Shown here piece by piece: positions 11,831-22,999 of a stretch of 64,000 nt of DNA. Positions within the stretch are counted from its first letter, which is position 1. The number at the start of each line of letters is the position of its first letter. Under the pieces are notes generated by a model, which ran no database searches, had not been told where the DNA came from, and saw nothing but the letters and a program-made list of their open reading frames with translations. A program made the position numbers and the translations under genes. The stretch is from Agrypnia vestita. Its lineage: Eukaryota > Arthropoda > Insecta > Trichoptera > Phryganeidae. The stretch lies in contig JADDOH010000498.1 in assembly GCA_016648135.1 (NCBI GenBank), forward strand, positions 124,001 through 188,000, written 5' to 3'.

Positions 11831-14800
11831 AAGAACATATCCTTTGAATTCTTTGTTTTCACTTTTCGTATCAATGTCGTCGGGTTTGTGGTTTTACTTG
11901 GCACCTGCGACTAGCCGCGCCGTATTTACTTCAAAAAAGTAGATTGATAGAAAGTTATATTTACCGAGGACGGTCTGAGGTTGAGAAGGCCCGCGATATA
12001 ATCCTAGCACATATCCAGATTGTAGTTCCCGCGCGAGCAACACGCGAACAGTTAGTAAATGTATCCGACTATATTTACTTCGCTACAGGGAGACCGCGCC
12101 ATCGAGAGATGTCAGAGTCGGTATGTTTTTTTAAAATTTATCAGCGAAAGGAGCGCACTCATTATAGTTAGACCTTTCCGTGATTCAACCCTCACTCGAC
12201 TGTATTTAAGGAGGGTTCTGCTATGTATTTGCAAAACTGGAATTGTGGCTGTGATTGCAAGATTTGTGTTCCATTGTAACGATGAATGGTAAATGATTAT
12301 TCGGTTGGCAATTATCGATCCACCAGAAAATAAACCCCAGACCTTTAAATCGCAATTAGCGGTCATCACAAATCACAGATCGCAGCTACAATAACTGTTT
12401 AAATTATCAATAGTGGAAACAATTCAACGAGAAGGGAAAAAGCGGCAAATGATAACGTAGATAGTAAGTAGATAAGTAGGGTTTGCTAGCTAATAATAGC
12501 TGGTCTCATTCTTTTTTTAAATTAATATTCAAAATTGTTATCAAACAAAATTAATGCTTTTTGCTTTTTCATTGACGTTGTTAATTTTTTAATAAAATAC
12601 TCCGATTCAGATTTTTTTAAATTAGTTATGTGTAGATTATTTTTCAGTTTAATGATAATCATTACAAATAAGTGCATCTATATTACTATGTCGCGTGTCA
12701 TTGGTATTAATCAAAACTCAAAATATATATTTAACTATATAACAATGTCTGTCACTAAACGCTATAATAATGAGGAAATTTAATAATAACAAGCAAAAAG
12801 AGAAAAATTCTCTTATTAATAATGTCCATCACTAACGTTATCAAGACGCTACGCTACTCTCTATAGCGCTGTTCTCACAGCCTTATCTGGCGATCGAAAT
12901 ATATAATAAAATAACGCAATTTTTAATGGGTTATAGATGGTATACAACAATAGGGTAATGTCACATTTTACAGATATCTATGAAAATATATTAAATATAT
13001 TCAGAAAAATAAATTATATTTTGTAACTCAGTATGGATGGTGTGGGATAATGTTTTCATTCGTCATTTTTTAATAAAAATCTAAAAAAATACGATTCCTC
13101 AAAACGCGATGTAATTGGTCGTGACGTTGTTGACAAGAATTATAAACATTCGTGGTGTTTGTCACTGTAATTTTTACGTTTCTATGGTAACTGTTCGACT
13201 TCGCTTTGTATTTACTGTTGTGTGCATGGTTTTTATGTAGATTTTTCCGTGTTTGTGACCTATTTTAATAAAATAACTATCTAAGAACACATTTAAAATA
13301 AAGGAGGACGGATTTTCATAAGACAAATCCGATAACTTACCGAAATTTGATGCTTTAAGGTTGGATTCATTTTTCAGTTTTAAGGAATGAATTTCTACAT
13401 TTGGGTACCATACAATATCTACAAAACTTATTCCCTATTTGCTGTCGTGTTGTACGTCAGATGACATAAAAAGACAGGCCAAACGTCACTTGCAAAAAAA
13501 GCGTTTTGGAGAAAGTTTAAAATCGCGATTTTCAAAATCTTTTTTTAATATATTTTTTTAATATATTTTCTAAACCAAAGTTACGATTTTTCTATTAAAA
13601 AAATTAAATTACTCTATTGCTGAAGCAGCCGTCAGTTATTACAGGATAAATAATAATTAAACTGTTAAAAGAAGTCCGGTGCAGATGGCGGTGGTATCAT
13701 TTTAAAACGGCATGCTCGATCGTGAATGGGTTTTCGATATTTGGTCGCTCGATGGACGAGCAGTCACCCTGTAGCGAGATGTTTCCAAATTGAAGAGATC
13801 GTGTCTCAGTCCGTAGCGAGTAGCGAGTCCCCGCGCGCCTAATGTCCGCTGTCACCCGCGCGACTTATGATCCGGGGTGCGCAACCTTCTTTCCTCGCTG
13901 CTCGCCCTTTATTTATTTATTTATTAAGGAATCTTAAAAATCTGAGACATCTAGTTTATTTTGCTATCTGCAGGTAAGAAATGACAGCAGGTAATAAATG
14001 AAGAAATAAGTTAAATAAATGAGTGTTGACAAGAAAAAAACATTAAAATTAACGAGTTTAACAAGAACCGTGTGTTGATGCTTATTTGTATCATTTATAG
14101 GAATTTCCAATGATTAAATTTAACTGATTTAATTAATTTTTTGTGAGACTACTTCTTTTTCTATTAATTATAGAAGACTTTTTCTATTAATTATAATATT
14201 TTAGCGTAACTAAGAAGTCATGCCCACAACATTTAATATGATAAAATGAATCTAAATCAAATAAGAATAATATAAAAAGAAATATTATAATTTTAACAAG
14301 AATCGAAAGGCATTCATTTAAGATTTTTTTTATAAAATATAATTTTTTGTGTCACAAATTAAATATAAATTCTACTCGCTTGTCCCGGTTCTAATAACTA
14401 GACTTCTGTTAATTATAGATATGTACCGAACGACTGTAAAAAACTTGATATTCATTTGCTACCAACTTCACCTAGTTTATGGTACGTCATTGTTGCCAAG
14501 TCATCCGTGTTTTTTTAATAACTTCTGCGGAGATCCTTTAGAGCAGTTATGTCCAAAAATGTTATCTTGCGAACGATCAAATTTTTCGTGATCAACAATA
14601 AAAATAAATTATTTTTTTCGTATTTTGTTTATTTACCTACGACACAATTATTATCGTACGCAGAAAATACTTACATAGAAAATAATGTAATTAGGGTAAA
14701 TTCGCGATTACGCGACCTTCGACTGACCATTTGTTCCGGGGCAATCCTGACTGTTAAAATGTGGGATAAGCGGGTAGTTGTACATATATTTGTCTAATTC

Positions 14801-15359
14801 CTTTTTATCTTTTTATTTTTTATCAAAAAAAGAAGGCATGCCTAATTTCATATTTAAAATTGAGCCTGCCTCGCTACTGTGATATATTAATCACCACTTT
14901 GATATAAATATGATATATTAATCCAAATTATAATTATATTAGTTAGTTAGTATTAATTTTATATTGGTACATTTTTAGAAAAAAAAATTAAGCAATGAAA
15001 ATGCGCAGAGGAATATTATACTCACATGTAGTTTCGGAAGACTATTATTTTTGTATTTAAAAAAAATCATCTCCATTCGGCCTAAATGGTTGTCCACCCC
15101 CGCTCGACAAGCGATCGTCCTGTTTTTAGTACGTGCGAACACCGCTTATGCAGTCTGTGAACCAGCTCGGGCCAACTTGGACCACCCCAAAACCGCGAAA
15201 TGTGACGAGTTTCAGAGTTCAGTGCCTAAATAACGAGTTTCTGTGATATTCGGAAAACGAGAATGCGGTGAAAAATATTTCGCTTCGAAAAAATCTGGTT
15301 CGGTGTGAAACGAGGCTTTACTTTTATTTAAATAAAAAAGCGCGACGCTCGGTAAAATA
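11831..15359. other. DNA immediately upstream of nau
   Basis: Mostly unique AT-rich sequence with a GC-richer patch at 13680-13890. The nau promoter should lie here or farther upstream in untranslated exons. I could not identify a convincing TATA/Inr pair. TTTATTTAAATAAA at 15325-15338 is AT-rich but non-specific. Confidence 0.4.
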
Positions 15360-15377
15360 ATGTCAACGACAGATTAG
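15360..15377 (+). promoter_or_regulatory. five-codon upstream ORF in the nau leader
   Basis: ATG at 15360-15362 opens a five-codon reading frame ending at TAG 15375-15377, 15 nt before the main ATG. It is in the same frame as nau, so it cannot extend the protein and would need reinitiation or leaky scanning. Its context (AATAATG) has T at -3. This assumes the transcript starts upstream of 15360, which the sequence cannot show. Confidence 0.45.
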
Positions 15378-15392
15378 CGAAAAGGGGTCAGC

Positions 15393-16403
15393 ATGGAGTC
15401 CTTGAGCCGCGACTTCAACCGGCACCTGGTGTCGCAGCCGGAGTACCAGGGCCAGGAGGAGCTCCGCAAGCTGCGCAGGGCGGCGGGGTCCTGGCAGGAC
15501 TACACCCCTCACCAGGAGCGCCAGGCGCAGTGGACCGCCGACTCCGGTCACTACGACAACTGTACCGGAGCCGAGGCTAGATTTCGAGGCTATTACGGCG
15601 GGGACGATCACTACGCCGCGAACGGATGCTACGATTTTAACGCCTACCAAAAGAATTCGATTAATTCAAAACAGTACAGTACTAAATATGTTAATACTTA
15701 TTACGGAAATAGTTGTAGTAATTACGCGCAAAGGTACCCAGGTAGGGAAGACCAGGTAGGGAAGCCGATCGGGGCGCAAAGGACGGACGACCCCCCGGCA
15801 GCGAGTAAGGCGATGTCTGTCGATGTGAAGAAGTCGATATCTTCAGCCGTGAGGAGAAGAAGAAAGCGAGCGACGGAAAACGCGGAAGCGAATTTCAAAA
15901 ACGAATCGAGCGAAGCGAAAAGCGGTAACGGTACCGAAAAACGAGCTGAGGGTATAACCGACAAGACCGGAAGGCGAAGAAAAAGAAAGGAAGGCCGGAG
16001 AAATTCCGAAGAAACCAACAACAACGACGCGAGTTTCGGTCAGGGTCTAAAGGAAGACGAGGATAACAAATGTAATAAAAGCGAATTATCCGAATCCATC
16101 GACGCCAAAGCCATTCGCGCAGATCGGGAATCCGAGCGAGACAGGATCCCGAACGACGAGGACGAAGGCTTCCCGGACTGCGATTCGGAAGAGCAGTTGG
16201 ACTACCTGGAGGAAGAGGCCAGCGCGAGCTCCGAGGAGCGGATCCCGCATGTCCTGGCGCCGTTCGACGCGGAGGAGCCGGCCCGCTTCAGCGCCCACCG
16301 CCGGAAGTGCCTGGCCTGGGCCTGCAAGGCCTGCAAGAGGAAGAACGTCACGGTGGACAGGAGGAAGGCGGCCACGCTGAGGGAGAGGAGGCGGCTCAGG
16401 AAG
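15393..16403 (+). CDS. nau: nautilus/MyoD myogenic bHLH factor, coding exon 1 (residues 1-337)
   Basis: First coding exon of a MyoD-family transcription factor, a nuclear protein that binds E-boxes as a dimer with a class I bHLH partner and drives muscle genes. Visible in order: Tyr-rich N-terminus; basic clusters RRRRKRA (154-160) and GRRRKRK (193-199), possible NLSs; an acidic Ser/Glu tract (about 221-283); HVLAP (286-290); [10 protein letters not shown] (306-315) with W309, the Cys/His-Trp motif used by MyoD proteins for Pbx/Exd contact; and basic region [19 protein letters not shown] ending at K337. The myogenic Ala-Thr pair is A327-T328 and the junction Lys is K337, so the myogenic code is intact. 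The exon ends in phase 0 at donor AAG|GTAACT. The start is fixed by an in-frame TAG at 15375-15377 and has a purine at -3. Drosophila Nau is about 330 aa, so the 285 residues before HVLAP are unusually long. Identity is near certain; exact 5' UTR exons are unknown. Confidence 0.96.
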
Positions 16404-16771
16404 GTAACTCCTCACTTTCTTAGGGAGGGTGGTCCGCAGTGGCTGAAGCGGCCCGAGTTGGTCCAGATCGTGCGCGCGATAAATTCATATTTTGCAGAAC
16501 ACGAACGCAATGAGGAATAACAGGTGGGACATTGGGGTAAACTGTTCCATTTTATGATTATTATATGTATTTAGCGAATAGATAATACGTTAGATTACAG
16601 AAGATTAAAAAACAAGAAATGCGATACGATTACAAGATCGGAAATATTTATTTATTTAACGCTCTTATGTAATATACAGAATATAAATTTTTAAAATAAC
16701 ATAAGACAGATATGCAGTTAATAGGTACAAGTACATATAATGGAATTGTGTAAATTTAGATTGTTGTTAAA

Positions 16772-17271
16772 GATTCAAGTACATCATATAGATTTTTGTA
16801 AAATAAAAGAGAAGTTTAAGTAGTAAGAAGAAATAGATTGCACTTAAAAAGATTCAAGTACATTTTATAGATTTGTGTAAATTAAAAAGAGAAGTTTAAG
16901 TAGTAAGAAGAAAAAGATTGTACGAATTAAGAAGAAGAAGAAATAGATTGCAGTTAAAAAGATTCAAGTACATTTTATAGATTTGTGCAAATTATAGATT
17001 TGTGAATTAAATTAAAAAGAGAAGTTTAAGTAGTAAGAAGAAAAAGATTGTACGAATTAAGAAGAAGAAGAAATAGATTGCAGTTAAAAAGATTCAAGTA
17101 CATTTTATAGATTTGTGCAAATTAAAAAGAGAAGTTTAAGTAGTAAGAAGAAAAAGATTGTACGAATTAAGAAGAAGAAGAAATAGATTGCAGTTAAAAA
17201 GATTCAAGTACATCTTATAGATTTGTGTAAATTAAAAAGAGAAGTTTAAGTAGTAAGAAGAAAAAGAAAAA
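16772..17271 (+). repeat. minisatellite, about 110-bp unit, 4-5 copies
   Basis: GATTCAAGTACAT starts at 16772, 16851, 16961, 17091 and 17201. Units share GAGAAGTTTAAGTAGTAAG and purine-rich GAAGAAGAAGAAATAG. Spacings are 79, 110, 130 and 110 bp. The 130-bp unit has an internal duplication of ATAGATTTGTG. The array begins about 370 bp after nau exon 1. Confidence 0.85.
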
Positions 17272-17725
17272 TTTATTATCCATTTCACAACTCACAGCGT
17301 AATCCACACATATTTGCAACCCGTCTGACTATTCACACGTTTAGTTACATTACTACACGTAAACCCGTGAAAAATCACGAAACATTATCATAATTAATAA
17401 CGACCCTTGAGTGTAACCTGAGCGCGGCTGTGATTGCGTGTCATCCTCTAATTATCTAAGGTTGTTATTCCAGCTAGTTACGGACCGACAGACAACGAAA
17501 TTATTATATTTAGATAATATCTTCACATGTTACATCTTTACTACTTCAAATATAGTCCACTTCGATGTTCCGATTGTGCGCTCGTTCGATGATCAAATAC
17601 TGCAGGTACGAGGTGACAAATATAAAATATTTGTGATATGTTCTTATTATACCTTCGATTCCGGAAACAAATTAGAGATAATAAATAACGTAGGTATTTT
17701 TACAGACAACGAGAGAAAAAACAAA

Positions 17726-18180
17726 TACAGGGTTATTTGGAAAACATTAATAACCTCGCAGGACTGTATTCCTGCTTTAATTATAAGTCGAAAATTTTCA
17801 AGCATCCATGACCTAATATCAGTTATGGAGATATGTGACATCTTAGTTTGCATTTTTTTTTCAATATTTCAGACTTTTTTTTTGTAAATCGTTGGAATAT
17901 CATTACAGCGACTTATATCGAATATGAAAAATTCATTCCCTTTAATACAAGTCAAATAAAATAATAAAAACCTTTCATTTCCAAATGGAAAACATTCCAA
18001 ATGGAATTTCTGCAGTTTTTTATCATTTAATTTAACATGTATTGAAACGAATAAATTTTTCGTAATTGTTATAATTTAAAGTAATGATAGTTCAACGTTT
18101 TGTAAAAAATAAGTCAGAAATATAGAAATAAAATCAAAATGTAGTATTGCATTACTCCATAAATATGGATATTAGGCAGA
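17726..18180. mobile_element. large foldback element F, copy 1
   Basis: The left arm from ACAGGGTTATTTGGAAAACA to about 17989 is complementary to the right arm 18000-18180, around CCAAATGGAAAACATTCC. The right arm is shorter and diverged. Same family as 32111-32655. A 149-codon open frame over the left arm is an accident of the repeat. Confidence 0.6.
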
Positions 18181-19125
18181 GACGTGCAACGCATACAAAC
18201 AAAAAAACCGTACATTAGTAAAGATATTAATTAAATAATTCTTATCTTAAGAAAAAGTCGATTTAAAATTCTAGATGTGCCTAATTCGTCCTACGGCTAG
18301 ATGTTTTATTTCCGACGTTTCTGTATCCAATTTCGTATAAATTCATAATTTTTTATCTCACTTGTTGGCGCCAAAAATTGCGTTAAATATTTATTCATTT
18401 AGAAAATCCTTGTTTACAATATATTTCTTTTATAGTGCAGTTATTTTTATGGATTAACGTATATGTCTATAGAGCTTTTAGTAAGTACTTAAAACTTATG
18501 TTCATGTCACATTCAAATAATGAAAATAGCTTTGAATAATATTTGCTGTATTTTATCAACCTAACATAGTAATAAAAACTACTGCTAGTTAGTAGTTTTT
18601 ACTTTACTACAATGACTGATTGATGCTTGGAAAAACGCCTTCAAAAACTTTAATGCAATGATTAATAACGAATTTATTAAAATTGCTGATATAAAAATGC
18701 AAGGCATAGTTCTTAATTGCTATTCAGCTCTATAAACAAAAAAAAAAACACAAAAGTATTCGGGATCCCAATCTGTAGGGACCCCGAAAGGGCAATCCCG
18801 ACTCGGTATTGCATTCCCTAGTTACAGCATAATCTAAGTGTATACCCACTGCACGCCACCAGCCATGGCTGCTTGAACATTTTCAACTCATAATGAAGGC
18901 AGGAATATATTCCTGCGCGGTTATCAATGTAGATACACATATAACTCTGTATATGTGTATCTACATTCCATTCACGTCGATATTCTTACTATCTTATAAG
19001 TGCTTCAGGTACAAAAATTGGGCTCCCGGGATGACGCTTAACCATGGATAACATAATAATTGACATTTTAGGTAATATTACCCGTTAGTCAACAACGAAT
19101 GCGCAGAACAAGTGAACTAATTTGG

Positions 19126-19575
19126 GAAGTATGTTTAGTAGAGACGGCTAGGCAATGATATCGAAAGGAGAGTGACTGCGGGAAATAAAGTTAATGGTGC
19201 TCTAAATGCAATTATGGTCAATAAGAATTTGTCAAAAGAACCGAGACTAGCGGTACATAATGGCGTTCTAGTGCCAAACCTAATGTATGGAAGTGAAGCC
19301 TGGAATTGGCAAAGAAGGAATGAAAGTAGACTGAATGCGGTCAAAATCTTTGGTCGATAGAGGTATGAACAAATTAGAAGTGAATGTAATGCTCGCTGTA
19401 GTAGTGTGGTAGATAGAATAAAGAAAGGAGTGCTGAGATTGTTTGGCCATGTGGAACGTATGAATGAGGAAAGGATGGTTAAGAAAACATACGAGGCGAG
19501 TGTTGTAGGCAACAGGAATAGAGGGCGTCCGCGAAAGACCCGGCATGAACAGATACTACGAGTATTCGAGGATGG
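19126..19575 (+). mobile_element. LINE C-terminal fragment, same family as 59990-60400
   Basis: Frame reads RVTAGNKVNGALNAI, then VHNGVLVPNLMYGSEAWNW, then, after one frameshift and stop, GVLRLFGHVERM and GRPRKTRHEQIL. GSEAW and GHVERM-GRPRKT are characteristic of the post-RT region of several insect LINE clades. A tRNA-derived SINE follows immediately. Confidence 0.7.
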
Positions 19576-19587
19576 CCCTGTTTAAAA

Positions 19588-19845
19588 TTCGAGTAGCTCG
19601 TTGGTCTTGCGGTTAGGACACTCGCCTCGTGATCCAAAGGTCGCGGGTTCGAGCCTCACTCCAGACTAACAAGTTAGTCCTATTTGAATATTGATGCGAC
19701 ACGTATTCACATCTTTATTGGAAAAAAGCCTCAACAACCGTAGAGCTTGCACGAGAATGTGACCGAAGCAAAAGTGGTGTGCCAAGATAGAAGAATATGG
19801 AGTTATCCTCTCTGCCTACCCCAGCGGAGAAACGGCTTAATGGTT
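19588..19845 (+). mobile_element. tRNA-derived SINE, copy 1
   Basis: The head resembles a tRNA gene: box A-like TAGCTCGTTGG at about 19593 and box B GGTTCGAGCC at 19645-19655, with CGTGATCC in the anticodon-arm position. A 180-bp body ends in TTAGTTAGTTAATAG. Two more copies share head and body. It is not a functional tRNA, since the acceptor stem is not formed. Confidence 0.7.
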
Positions 19846-19859
19846 AGTTAGTTAATAGT

Positions 19860-20170
19860 CGACTACTTAGCTGCCGCGCAATGAGTGTCACCGCGGAGAA
19901 CGAGCTCGGTCCGTCACCTGCGGGCCCGCTCCATGTGCAGACAGTAAGCCGGTGGAAATAGAAGCTCTTCCCAGATGGGCCGCCGCCGCCGTCCCGGGGG
20001 ACCGACCACTTAGCCGGCTGCTTTATGGCCGCTGAACAAGAGCGCCGCCCTAATGGACTCGCATCCCGCGTAATACGGGCTCTCCGCTGACAGCTGGCTG
20101 AGAAAAAGTTTCGAGCTATCCCCAATCCCCGACCGGGCGCAGCGCCGCGGCCCTCTCTGGCGCCGCTAGC
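19860..20170. promoter_or_regulatory. GC-rich intronic block with four E-boxes
   Basis: CACCTG (19915), CATGTG (19932), CAGATG (19972) and CAGCTG (20091) fall within 182 bp of a non-repeat, GC-rich segment of nau intron 1. Myogenic bHLH dimers bind CANNTG and MyoD-family genes often autoregulate, so this is a candidate enhancer. No experimental support is visible. Confidence 0.35.
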
Positions 20171-20174
20171 GTTA

Positions 20175-20832
20175 GGCCGGCCGCACTTTGGATACGAATT
20201 ATTTAGTACCTACTCGTACGACCACTTTCGTACGTATTGAAGCGCGCGCATTGATTGCGTCTTGCGTTGTCACAATCAGTTACTTCGCGCATTTCTCCAA
20301 TGACGTTTGTGCCAAATGAATAATCTGTATCTTATGGAAAACTCTATTATGGCAGACTTAAATAATGACAAATTTTATGACTATCTATCTAATAGATTCA
20401 CAAATGCTGGGGAGAATTGAAGTGCAAAGAGAGCTCGTAACATCGGAGAAATATTTAAAAGTTTTTTGTTCGAAGTACATAATTATACCTTCAAAATTAT
20501 TTAACTTACAGGTATTTTTTTAGTTCTTTAGAGATTCTCCTCCATGATCTGCGCTGATGGTCACGTAGTTGAATCGCTTTGGTCCCACAAACGTTTGTGG
20601 TCAAGTGTCAAATTGACAAAATTTTCAATATCCATCGTACGAAATCGCAAAAATTTCCGAACAAATCCAGATCGTGTCGGACGTCGCATCTATACATGCG
20701 TACACGCGCTACTAAATCGTGTACAGTGTGCGATGTTCAATAGTACTTCGAAGGTCAGGAATGTACTTGCGTATTCGTACGTATACTTACTACTCAATTT
20801 CGTACGAAAACGCATCCAGTATGCGGCCGGCG
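20175..20832 (+). mobile_element. Harbinger-like MITE B, copy 1
   Basis: Inverted ends GGCCGGCCGCAC... and ...GTATGCGGCCGGCG, with TTA duplicated at 20172-20174 and 20833-20835. The interior aligns throughout with 41566-42163. It contains a short coding-like stretch beginning MADLNN that is cut by a stop in this copy. Confidence 0.6.
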
Positions 20833-21566
20833 TTAAGGTACTGATACACATACTTATTTTTGAGCATGCTCGTTAGCATGCTCTAACAACTGTACACTCT
20901 TGCCCATTATTGGCATGCTTATTTTAAACATGCTCATGAATAAGCATGCTCAAAGCTAACAATAAAACACATACGCTTATTGCTGGCATACTCTTGTCAT
21001 AGAATAGAGACGCTCTTCTTCAAAATGGAAACTTTGTAAACTAAAACACAAAATTCAAGTGAACCAATAAATTGAAACATTTCCCGAATTTCCGTCCGCA
21101 CATTTTTGATTTTAGTTTTGATAATTTTTATTGTAAGATATGTATCATTCATGTATTTTAATAAAGTTTCATAAACATTATTTCTTGCTTTATTATTTTT
21201 ACATAGCGGTGACCGAGTATTTCACAGACATTCGTGATTCCTATAATAAGTCACGAAAGGTAATGTTTTGTCAACTCCCCAACGCGCCATATTTGTTTCA
21301 TCTGTCGCGGACTGAGAAGATCGCATTGATAATGGATACTAGCCGCGAATGACATTAGCATGCTCGTAAGTAAGCCTGTTCACACATGCTCAAAAGATAC
21401 CCCTTCCACCCGCAAATCAAATAAGCATGCTCATAAATCAACCGGCATGCTAGTAAAGAGCATGCTCATGTGCGTACACACATGCTACTAAATAGCAATG
21501 GTTCAAGAAGCTAAATACTGTGCATGCTCACGTGCCACTAATGAGCACGTATATCATTACCTTTAG
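20833..21566 (-). mobile_element. TTAA-flanked element, copy 2, with decayed MADF-like core
   Basis: Starts at TTAA 20833-20836 with GGTACTGATACACAT and ends ...CATTACC next to TTAG (a mutated TTAA). It carries the GAGCATGC subterminal repeats. Relative to copy 1 the core is inverted (minus strand, about 21350-21060), and its MADF-like frame has a stop in place of the Trp. It abuts the right end of the Harbinger-like MITE 20175-20832, sharing that element's TTA duplication. Confidence 0.6.
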
Positions 21567-21855
21567 TGATAAAACTTTCTTCAGATTCAACAACCCGCAT
21601 TTTTGACAAACGTAGTCAGGATTGCCCCGTAAACAACAGACGATGTAATTACATTATATTCCGCTGAAGTGTACAAAGATAATAATTGTTCGTCTCAGGC
21701 AACATGAACATTTTTTTTATTGTGATCGATTTTTTTTATCTTTAAAATGCATGAAAGTCTGCATTTTTAGACATGGATGATTTATTTAAGGGATCTCCGC
21801 TGAAATACAGTATCTCGGACCGGGGCAAGTAAGCGGTTAAACTATCAAGATAAAT

Positions 21856-22188
21856 TAGCTTCGTCTCTGTGAGACTTCTTTAATTTGTCCTTAATGTATT
21901 AATCATCCCTCTGGGGACACAATCGAGTAACTGTATTCTTAGAACATACTATCATATAAAATTACGATTTAATTTAAACTGTAAACCATAAAATGATATA
22001 ACCGTATGAAATAGATAATTTCTTAATTCCCTAATTATTTTTTTAAATAGTTATAGCTTGACAATATTTTTATATTTAGGTAGGTATGTTCTGAAAACAC
22101 GGTTACTGGGTTTTGTCCCTAGAGGGATGATTTAATTAATTAGGCTACATTATATAAATCTCACAGAGACGAAGCTATTTATGTGAGA
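21856..22188. mobile_element. foldback element with arms of about 95 bp
   Basis: The left arm TAGCTTCGTCTCTGTGAGAC... CATCCCTCTGGGGACA... pairs with the right arm ending ...TCACAGAGACGAAGCTA. Part of the left arm recurs at 46700-46830. The outer word is shared with the dispersed repeat H (22160, 46597, 60508). Confidence 0.55.
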
Positions 22189-22285
22189 AACGTATATAGA
22201 AGTCTTTGGTACGATGAACCAGGGCTTACAACCTGTATATATCACTCTACACAATGCAACATTCACCAATTCCATCGTAAAAACA
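22160..22285 (-). repeat. dispersed repeat H, copy 1
   Basis: The minus strand reads GAATTGGTGAATGTTGCATT, TTGTAAGCCCTGGT and ATAAATAGCTTCGTCTCTGT. Copies also lie at 46597-46740, 60508-60665 and, decayed, 42605-42720. Class unknown. Confidence 0.55.
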
Positions 22286-22444
22286 CCCACACATTGAACA
22301 TGAAATATTAAACGGTTCAATATTAGGACCATTTATACTTTTTAACTATTCCCGTATTACCCAGGCTGAATGAAAGCCCTCGGGCGGATCGAGTCATGTT
22401 TTAGACGCCACGGCGCGCGGCTTGCTAATAATTATTTTTATATC

Positions 22445-22571
22445 AGTTAATTAGAAAAAACACAGGCTTAAAAATATCACAACTGTATCTGTAATCTGTG
22501 TTAGAAATAGAACCCCGAACCCTTGGTATGCGAAGCCAGTGTTGCGCCAACTGAACTACGAAGACCATGAT
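22445..22571 (-). mobile_element. second tRNA-derived SINE family member
   Basis: The minus strand from 22571 reads TGGTCTTCGTAGTTCAGTTG, GGCTTCGCATACC and GGGTTCGGGGTTC, laid out like boxes A and B of a tRNA, followed by an AT-rich tail. A different head from the 19588 family. Confidence 0.45.
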
Positions 22572-22760
22572 AATAAATACCCTTTTTACTCCCTTTATAT
22601 TAACTCGTGGCGTCTGCTTGCTTGCCGTCAACAAAAACTTTGGATCGATTTTTGACCCTTTTCCCGTGATCCAATTGAGCTGAAACTTGGCAAGCAGACT
22701 CGTGGTGACGATCAAGAAGATCTATCAAATTTTCGTTAAAAAATAATAATTATAGTATAA
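22572..22760 (-). repeat. dispersed repeat shared with 37520-37735
   Basis: Minus-strand sequence with TTGGATCACGGGAAAAGGGT, CAAAAATCGATCC and GCAGACGCCACGAGTT recurs on the + strand at 37520-37735. No coding content was seen; class unknown. Confidence 0.55.
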
Positions 22761-22999
22761 TTTCAGATTTTTTGAAATTATATTGGTTTTTTCAATTTGG
22801 AATCATTAGAAAAGTTTGATTACTAGCATAGCGGCCCGATAACGTCGAGTAATATTTTCTAAATTTGAATTACTCCGTCGGTATTCATAATAGGTACTTC
22901 ACTACGAATGTCGAAAATCTAAATTGACTGACAAATATTTTTAGAATTTAATCTTCAAAGCATGAAGTGGCTTATCAAAGCTCAAAACATCTGACATAT

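Noticed and set aside
17438..17887. 149-codon open frame
   Set aside because: Runs through an arm of the foldback element at 17726-18180; the same sequence elsewhere is not open.
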